Shown: positions 47,601-56,600 of the stretch, in pieces
How positions within the stretch are numbered: position 1 is the stretch's first letter
Layout: each line of letters begins with the position of its first letter
From: Semisulcospira habei
Lineage: Eukaryota > Mollusca > Gastropoda > Semisulcospiridae
Direction of reading: 5' to 3'
DNA: 64,000 bases
NCBI GenBank assembly: GCA_036245525.1
Contig: BTPG01000006.1
Span: 74,320,727 to 74,384,726 of the forward strand
The notes under the pieces: model-generated
Database searches by the model: none
What the model saw: only the letters and a program-made list of their open reading frames with translations
What the model was told of the DNA's origin: nothing
Translations under genes and position numbers: made by a program

Positions 47601-50600
47601 TTATCATGTGTTTGTTACTGTGTTGGTGACTGCCTTGTGTGTAAACTGTCTGTTGTGTGTGTTGAGAACACAGATTTTGTCTATTCTTCTTGCATCAGGC
47701 CAGAAATAAAACTTTGAGTCGCATCAAAGAAAAAAAGGTGTCGGTGTACATATTTGTTTTCTCATCTCCATTTTTTTTTTAATGAAGTAATTCGGTTCAG
47801 TGGTTCAAGAGTTATAGCCTTTTAAAGATAAGAGGTGTTGCGCCACAGCGGTCTGGTAAAACAGCTGCGGCACAGGGAAATGCAACATTTCAACACCTGT
47901 GGTGGCGAAAGGGTTAACCCATTTCATCCTGATGCTGATTTTAATAGATCAAGCATTTTAGTTCAAGGGAGGTGCCAGAATAGCTTGGCGACTGAGGTGC
48001 CAAGCTATTCTGGCACCACCCTTGAACTATCAGTCAAATTTATTTTAAGCAATGGGTGTGTCAGGATGAAAAGGGTTAAAGTGTTCACCAGAATGTACCT
48101 CGGTCATGTCTTCAATGTATTTGGCATTGTATCCGTTCAAGTCATTCAGGCAGGCTTGGTATTTATCGCGTGTTGCTTCCACATCTTGTTGACATTTCTT
48201 TAACTTCTCCTGAAGCTTCCGCAGCTAAACAGAGGAAAAAAACATCGTCTTGGTCACAGTGTGATGCATTTATCATAATAACCCTCGCCATGTTAGCTAG
48301 ACACAAAATATTTAACCCTCATCATGTAAGCTATACACAAAAAAATGTGACTTATCTTGCAGTTCTCTTTGATTTTGGACCTTACAGCTTGACCCACTGA
48401 TCAGATAGCAAACTGGCACACAATTTTCTGTTTATAACAATGCATTCTGTTCGTATTTTCGTAAAATGTCTGAAAAATGAATTTTTCTTTAAAATGAATT
48501 GTTTGGAAAAATACTTACAGATGGTATTACTGATAGGAAACGTTACCTAGCCAAAATTTGGTTGTGTCCGTATAGGGGAGTGTTGGCAGGTGAAGAGCGC
48601 CATAGTCCAGGCAGTAATCCGAGTAGCCTCCCTTCCACCCCATCCGGGTATGAGCTCACCCGATATTCATCAGTTGGTTTCTTAGCGAACTGGCGTCAAG
48701 CGGGGTAGGTGGGAGGGACCTTCGAGTAATACCATCATTAAGTATTTTTTGGAAAAATTCATTTTAAAGAAAAATTCATTCGTTTCCTCAAAACACATTA
48801 CCGATGGTATTACTGATAGGAAGAATCCCGAAGAGGAAGTGGGTGCCGTTATAGCGCCCCTAAAGCCAAAGACACTGGCCCTCAGACCCGCCCTCCCGAA
48901 GCAAACTCCCGATAATTTTAGCTAAGATACCTACGACGCCTATGGCACCAGGAGGGAGTGTTGCGCCGCTGCAATGTCTCCCACCAGCGAAAGGTTCTGC
49001 CGCTGGGCGGAGAGGTCCCTCAGGTAGAAGTGGGCGAAGGTAGTCTCAGCTCGCCATCCCACGGCCGCCACAATGTCCTTGACAGCGCAGCTGCGGTCGA
49101 ATGGAGACTTGCGGCCATGGCTCTGACTTCGTGCGCCCTGATGTTCATAAGTTTGGCTGCATCAGGGGCAAGGTCCTGGTAGGCAGAGCGAATCACCCAT
49201 CGGAGCCTGGAGGAGATGGTCTGGGCTGAGATGTCACGTCTACTTGGGGACAGAGGGAGAAACAGGCAGGTGCGTCCTCTGCGCAGAGGCTTGGTCCGGC
49301 GCAGGTACACATGTAAGGCTCTCACTGGGTCCTGTTGTCTGGTCTCCCGGGTGGAGTCTGTCACTAGTAAAGGGCGAATAGTCCTCATCTGTTGGGCAGC
49401 CAAAGGAGACCGCGTCTTGGCCAAGAAGGTCGGTTCAGGTAGCAATTGCACGGAGCCATCCGTCCGTAACTGCAAGCAATCTGGGCACCAACTGAAGAGG
49501 TTCAAAATGGTCCGAGTTGAGCCACGAAAGCACCCATGGTAGATCCCAACTCGGCAAAAGCGAACACAGTGCCAGGCGTTGCAGACTGAAGTGGGCCATC
49601 AGATCGGCGAGGTTTTTGCAGCTACCAGGGTCGGGCCGACTCAAGTGCCAGTAGGTGTCGACGATCATGGCGCGGAAGCCCCAAATGGTAATTGGAGCCA
49701 GTCCCTGGTCGTTGAATAGTCAGAGGAAGACCTCGGCCAGCTGGGGCATCGTCAAATCTGTGGGGAAGAGAAGGTTGTCACCACCCCAGTCATACAGCAC
49801 TCACCATTTTCCCTCGTAAACTCGTCTGGTTGTCCCGGGATGTGTCTCACACGAAGAGCGATGCCCCAATCCAAAGGCGACCGCGTCTTGGCCTGGAAGG
49901 TCGGTTCTGGTAGCAGGGTGCACAGTGAGGGAGAGCGTGTCCCGCCCTGTTTCTGTATGTAGGCGACGATGGTGGAGTTGTCGGACAAGACGAGGAGCTC
50001 CTGGCACCGGAGTTGAGAGTCCCACGTCATAAGGGCCTGCCATATTGCCTTCAGCTCTAACCAGTTGATGTGTCAGGACCGAGGATCTGGGGGCCAAAGA
50101 CCGGAGGCTGTGGTGAACACCGGTAGTAGGTGAGCCCCCCAACTGGCGAGACTTGCGTCGACACAGAGGAACAACCGGGGAGGCGGCGAGTAAAGTGGGA
50201 CCCCCGTAGCGAGCCAGGCGTGGTCCCCCCAGCGCAGGTGAGGACGTAGCATCGGGATCAGGGAATCGATGTCGTCCTTCGAGGGTCACCAGTGTAGGAG
50301 CAGGTGCAGCTGCAGCGGGCGGCAGTAGAGGCGTCCTAGGGGAAGGAGATCCGCTACGGTGCTCATCAGGCCCAGGAGTTGTAGCCACAACCGGGCAGTG
50401 ACAATGTCCTCTTGAGCTACTTGCCGCGCCAGATTCCCCAACTTCTGGATACGCGCCTTCGGGAGTCACACATCATTGAGGTCGGTTCGAAACTCCATCC
50501 CCAGGTGTACGCAGCGGCGCGAGGGCGAGAAGTCGGACTTGCCTGCATTGAGGAACCCGAGTGTCGAGCAGAGAAAGGTGTGCATCACGTTCCTTCTCCA

Positions 50601-53600
50601 AGGCGGAGTCTGCTTCCTCAGGAGAAAATCGTCGAGGTAGTTTGACGTGGGACTGGACGACGTCTGTCTGGCCCTGGTTACGACGGCATCCATGATCCGG
50701 GTGAACACCCATGGGCTGAGGTTGAGGCCCGAAAGGAAGTGCATGGAAATGGTAGACTACACTGGTGAAGGCGAAGCGAAGGTAGCGTCTGGCCGCAGGA
50801 TGCATGGGGACGTGGAGGTACGCATCCGACAGATCGAGACTGACGACAAGGTCCATGGGCTGTACTGCGGCGTGAAGGGCTCGAGCGGTCTCGATGCGGA
50901 ACAGACGGTCGACAGGATCCACGGGTCGTCAGGAAACAGCGATCTCCAAACGTCGCTGCGACGTGCAAGCCTCCCGCCGACAGGAAACCCGGGAGCGGTC
51001 GGCGGGGGTGGTGGAGAAAGGCAGTCCGCGGGCCCTGCCTCACCCGAAGGGAAGACGGGCAGGTCTAGGCCAGGCAGGGGCGGGAGCGTCCGTGGCATCG
51101 GGGGGTAGGGAGCGTGCGGGGGCGACCAAAAGCCGGGGTCCGGGGGGGGAGACGACGAAGCATGCAGGATGGTATCTCGGCGCCTCAGATCGCAGTTTGC
51201 AGCCACAGCCATGGCATTGACAGCGGTGTGGTAAGCAGCCTGGTTGCCGGAAACTGCCAAGGCGAGGATGTCGGCCAAAACCGGTGAGATGGTAGGATTC
51301 CAGGCCTGTCCAACGCGACGGACGATGGCCTGTGTCACCAGGTCCAGGAACCCCGCAGAGGCCAGGGAATTGCGGATGAGGGAAGCAGTTTGTGTAAGTC
51401 CAAAGTGGAATCCCATCGTCGAAGAGAACCAGCACAGGACAGCGCCGGAGGGTCCAATGCCGGGAGTGGGCAGCGAAGCTCTGCGAATGTCCTGCGTACC
51501 AGCTCTGACCGAAGGCCATAGGCAGGTCAGCCGGCCCCCCTGGTGTCAGCGAAGAAGCCGGTGTCTCCCAAGGCGCTCTGAAGCAGGTGAGTGGAGAAGG
51601 CGTTGCGTAGGTCCCGGAAACAGGGCGGTTGAGGAAGAGACTTGAAGCGCTTGGCCTGGCGCTCGGAGTCCGTGAAGGCCAAAGCTCTCTTCTTGGCAGG
51701 GGGAGAAGGTGGGCAATCTTCCGCGGGAAGACACGAGGCGATCAGCATCATCCAAGGCCCGAAAGATTCTCCATCCTATGGCTTAGCGTAGCCAGCGGCG
51801 AATCCATCTCATCTCGGGACTGAGAGCGTCGTGAAGGGGAGGTGCCGTCATCGCCAAGCAACGCCGAAACAGAGTCCTCTGGAGCCAAGCTGATGGAGTC
51901 GTACGTCAAGCGCGCGGGAGGGACAGGGGCGTCCAACTCCTCCGAACGAGCGGTGATCGCAGGCGCCGCGGCGGCCCGACGAGAAGAGGAAGCAGCGCTG
52001 GAAGGGGTTCGTCTTCCGCTGTGGCGAAGCCACGAGCGGAGAAGTGTCGGAGAATCCCACGGGGTCCTGTGCGAAGAGGCCGAACTGCTAGGGGCAGATC
52101 GGCGGTCCCGAGGGGAGCGACTGCGACGTGGAGAACGCGAAGGTCCTGAACGGGCATCCCGGTGCGTACTGCGTCTCGTCGTTATAGCACGGGCTAAGGG
52201 GTAGATCGTACCTTGTCTCCCGTCTTCCGTAACGAAGACCTAGGGTGACGGCTGTCCCGCGAAGTCTGGGAGGAAGAGCGCAATCTTGGCGGCCGGTCCC
52301 GCAAACTTGAACGGCAACGAAGAGTCGGTCGAGCCGGTCGCGTAACATCCCATCGGTACTGGTACGTCGTCGTATGCTCCTCTCGTGTCCCTTGTCTTTG
52401 TGTAGTGAGCGAGCGCTTCTAGAGTCAGGCAAACTGCCCAAGCGTGGCTGAGGGCGGGGATCGGGGTCCCATCGTGAGGTCATCTCTCGCCTCTCAGCAC
52501 TGTGTCTGGAGCGTGTTCTCATCTCCACGACGGGGCGTGTGGTCGTGGCACATCATCACTGACCTGGGATCGTGTCGTGGAACATGCAGCAGTCCTGTGG
52601 TGCTCGCGGTCCCTGCATGCAGCAGGCTCGTGCATGTCTATCCTGTGTCGGGAGCTGGTGCCAATCCGTGTAGGGAGCTTGTCTGGCTGTAGACGCTCAT
52701 CACTGACCTGCGATCGAGAAGCCGAGCGTTCGTCTCTAGGGGCGGGATCCTGTAGCGAGTGCGCCTCGTGTCTCTCTTCCCGAAGCACCGAGCCCGACAC
52801 CTTCTTTCTGTCAAGTCTGCATTCCGCCGTCTGGTCCGGTGCTAAGATCATCGTAAGAGCGTGTGCTGACGTCTGCCCAGAAGTAGGGTTGGTCCGACTC
52901 ATCACGGTCATGGGTGACTTAAGAGCCCCATCCGTGGTATTCTGCGCGGTAATAGTTGTACTGGTCCAATTAGACACGGTCATGGGTAACTTAATAGCCC
53001 CATCCGTGGTATTCTGCGCATTAGTCGTTCTACTGGTCCGAATCATCACAGTCATGGGAAATTTACTGGGCCCATCCGTGGTACTCTGAGCGGGAACTGA
53101 TGGCCGCTCTCAGGTAGGTGTCGGGCGTTCATGGCGGTAGAATCCCCACAGCTGGGACCATCTCTCTTCCAGGCAGGGGGCGCATACAGCACAGGGATGC
53201 AGTCTAACAGCCAGAACAGGGCAGGGAGACTGCATGCTTGTCACAGGACCACTGAAAATCGCCACATCGCGTGCAGGTACGAACCTGGTAACTGCAACAC
53301 AGAGGCCATAATGAAAAACGAGCGAGCGTGGCCTCTGAGGCCACGCACCAATAATTACGCACACGAGGGTGAGAACGAACTCAATCAAGTGCACAGAGTG
53401 TGCCGACGCCCAGTGCTCTTCCCTTCCCTTGAGCGCTGGTCGAGGGCAGTAACCGAGATTTTACCTGGCCATAACGGTGCGAGATAGCAAACCCACGCCG
53501 GTTGAAGCGACGTCCTGAGGCGCCGCAGGACTCACAGTCACCACCCCAGTGAAGGCCGTCCACAGGCACGCTAAGTCCAAGTCACGCCGCACAGGCCAAA

Positions 53601-56600
53601 GTTCAAAACAGCACAAGGCACAACCCAAGCGAGCTCCAATCTAGCACAATCCAAGCGAGCTCCAAGCTAGCACAGCCCGCGCAGCCAAGTCCCAAAACGA
53701 TGCGAGAACAGATCAAGTCACAAGACGACCGGTCACATCCACATAGTAAGATCGGAAGAACGATGTACGAACACAACCGTCTACCGGCTAGCTAAGAAAG
53801 TAACTGATGAATATTGGGTGAGCTCGTACCCAGATGGGGCGGAAGGGAGGCTACTCGGGTTACTGCCTGGACTGTGGCGCCCCTCACCTGCCAACACTCC
53901 CATATACGGATACAACCAAATTTTGGCTAAAGTTAGGCTAGCTAGGTAACGTTTCCTATCAGTAATACCATCGGTAATGTGTTTTGAGGAAACAAAGCAG
54001 ACCATTACTACTTCCAAGAAAACAGCACAAAATATTTTCTTTCGGAGCACCGACGAGCCATTTTAAAAGATATACAAGCCTGCAAGCGTATGGGACGGGG
54101 TTCACTAGAACACTACAATTTTTCATCTCCAAAAGGTGCTGGTCCTTGATTTAACTCATTTACGCCCTGTAAACGAAATTATCAAATTTGTGTAGATATC
54201 CGAGGTCTACATCACAATTCGATCCACATCCTGTCATAGTCTGGAGCTATAGGGTCTAAAATCACAGGCCAGCACACAAATGACAAACCAGTGCTCCACA
54301 CAAATCGCCCAATCTATGAAACAAGCAGTTCTGACAAACATACGCTATCTGTTGACTGCGCGGAGTCCCCTCTTGCATTGTTTTCCTGGTTGGCTGTGCT
54401 TTTTTCCGTGCGGCAGGCTGTGTGGTACTCCTTCCTTGCATCCTCCACCTTCTTCAAACGTTTGCCCCAAGGTTTCTGTGCCTGTTTATTTCAAAAGTAT
54501 CATAGACAATCTGTAGAATTTATACAAACGCACACATAAATTAAAGCACTGAAGATGATGCTTATGGTCCTAGGGATTTTGAAAAAAAAAAAAAAAAAAA
54601 AAATGTACATTATTTCATTGCAACATTCATAGGATAATAAATCTAAATTTATCATTTTCATTAACCCATTCACTGCTCTTGAAATCTTTGTTAATTCCAC
54701 GCTGAAGAGATCCAATCCAGCCACCCCAGGATCATGGATTCAAAGTGACGTCAGCAAGAGACCTAGATCTGCATGAGCTGTCACAACTGATCAGGATCAT
54801 GAGGATCTAAATGTCTCCTCGCAGTTGGATCTTGTTGAATTTTCTCCTGGCAGTCAAGGGGTTAATTCAAATATTCATGATCTCATACATAAAACAGCTA
54901 GTAAGCACAGCAACTCAAGTCACGAACTGAAATCTCCATCTCACACCCTCTCCCTCTGTGCACTGGTGAAGTGAGGTTATACTCACCAAGGATGCAGTAA
55001 AGAATATACTGAAGATGTGTCCAGAGAACCCTCTAGAAATATTCTTAGCCCATTAACATCCTGTGGCGGAATTTTTAAAATGTGCTTATTGCCCTATTAA
55101 GGCTACATTACAGATTAGGATATATAGATCAACCATTTCAGTTCAAGGGTGGTGCCAGAGTAGCTTGGCGCCTCAGGCACCAAGCTATTCTGGCACCACC
55201 CTTGAACTATCATAGTCAAATTTATGTCAAGCAATAGAGTATCAGGATGAAAAGGGTTAAGGGAGCCCGCAAACTACACAGAAACTGCCGCTTTCTCCTC
55301 TCACCTTCCTAAAACCATCCTCAAACTCTTTTGTTTCCTTGAAGTGCATCATCGACTTGTGGTAGTTCTCCTTCTGCCAGGTTTTGATGGATGCGTATAC
55401 CTCCAACATCATCTTGTCAGCCATGTCCGTGTGCTGCTCACTCAGCTGGTCTGCCTCCTGCAGCACCCCTCGCCATGCACCCTGACCTGTGCCGTACTCT
55501 GGGCCTGGCACGTGACACAAAAATATGAACAAACCTACCATTTTTACATTTACTTGTCAAAGTTACTCTGAGTGGATGTTACAATTGGGCTTTCTGTTAA
55601 CAGAGGATTCTCCGTTATCTGATGGACAAACATTGAAAGGGACGGAAAAAAACGAAGACTGTTTGTCCCCCGGAAAGACAGATCATTAGAAACAATAAAG
55701 GCAAAGCCATTATGGCTCACGTGAATGACCTATTTACATGTGTGACCTTTGTGACAATAAGTCCAGGGCTGGCTTCTGCACCAACAAAATCCATGTTTTC
55801 TCAAAATGTAAGCATTTTTCACACATCTGTCAATCTGCCCCTTGACTTTTGCGATGAGTCGACTAAATCAGTATGCATAGGAAGGTCTTATCAGCAGCTA
55901 CCTTTAGGCCAAATTTGATTGAAAAATTTGCAAAAAAGTTGCCATTTTATCAAAACTGGCATTTTACACACATTTGTCGGCCTCTTGTGACCCTTGACCT
56001 TTCCGAGGGGTCATCCAATTTAGTATGAATTGATAGGTCTTAGAGGCTGGGCCCACGCTACCAGAATTTGCAACTAGCAATGTGTGGTAAGCAACAATTT
56101 GCCACCTGCCACATCGGCTTCGTGGCACACATTTCAATGTGCGCGCAATGTGTTTGTACTGACTGACCTGCCATTACCATATATGGAACAGCTCTCACGC
56201 GCCCGGTTGAAATATTCGGAGCTGCGGGAGTCCCATATGCATGGGAACTCTCGGACAAGGTTGATCAATTTACTCACTGGAGACGTGCCGCATACGGATA
56301 CGCGGCTATTCGCTGCATTTCCACATGCGGCGCGTCTCCAATGAGTTTACAGTCTCAAAGCCGTCCCTCAGCTTCTCCGCCATTTTTTCCCGCTCGGAAG
56401 ATGAAGAAACGGGAAGTGGCTCAAGGACACCGCCGATTGGCTGAGAGGCGGCAACATTGCTCCAGCTTTGCACGCTACCACAAATAGACTCAGTTTGTAT
56501 CAGGCGGCAATATTGTAGGCGCCCCTAATTGTGGCAGCAACATTGCCGCCACAAAATTGCGCCCGGCAATAGGTGTTTGTGGTAGCGTGTGCCCAACTTC

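Larger units (their letters stand above)
48475..53993 (-). mobile_element. DIRS-type retrotransposon 2
   Basis: 5.5 kb, same orientation and layout as DIRS-1 but clearly diverged in sequence. Inverted terminal repeats lie at about 48519-48686 and 53790-53972. The internal complementary region is at about 48722-48820: CGAGTAATACCATCATTAAG mirrors the left end and GTTTCCTCAAAACACATTAC the right end. Gag, RT-RNase H and recombinase remnants are all frameshifted, with internal deletions. It lies in a 6.1-kb PACSIN intron. Confidence 0.92.
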
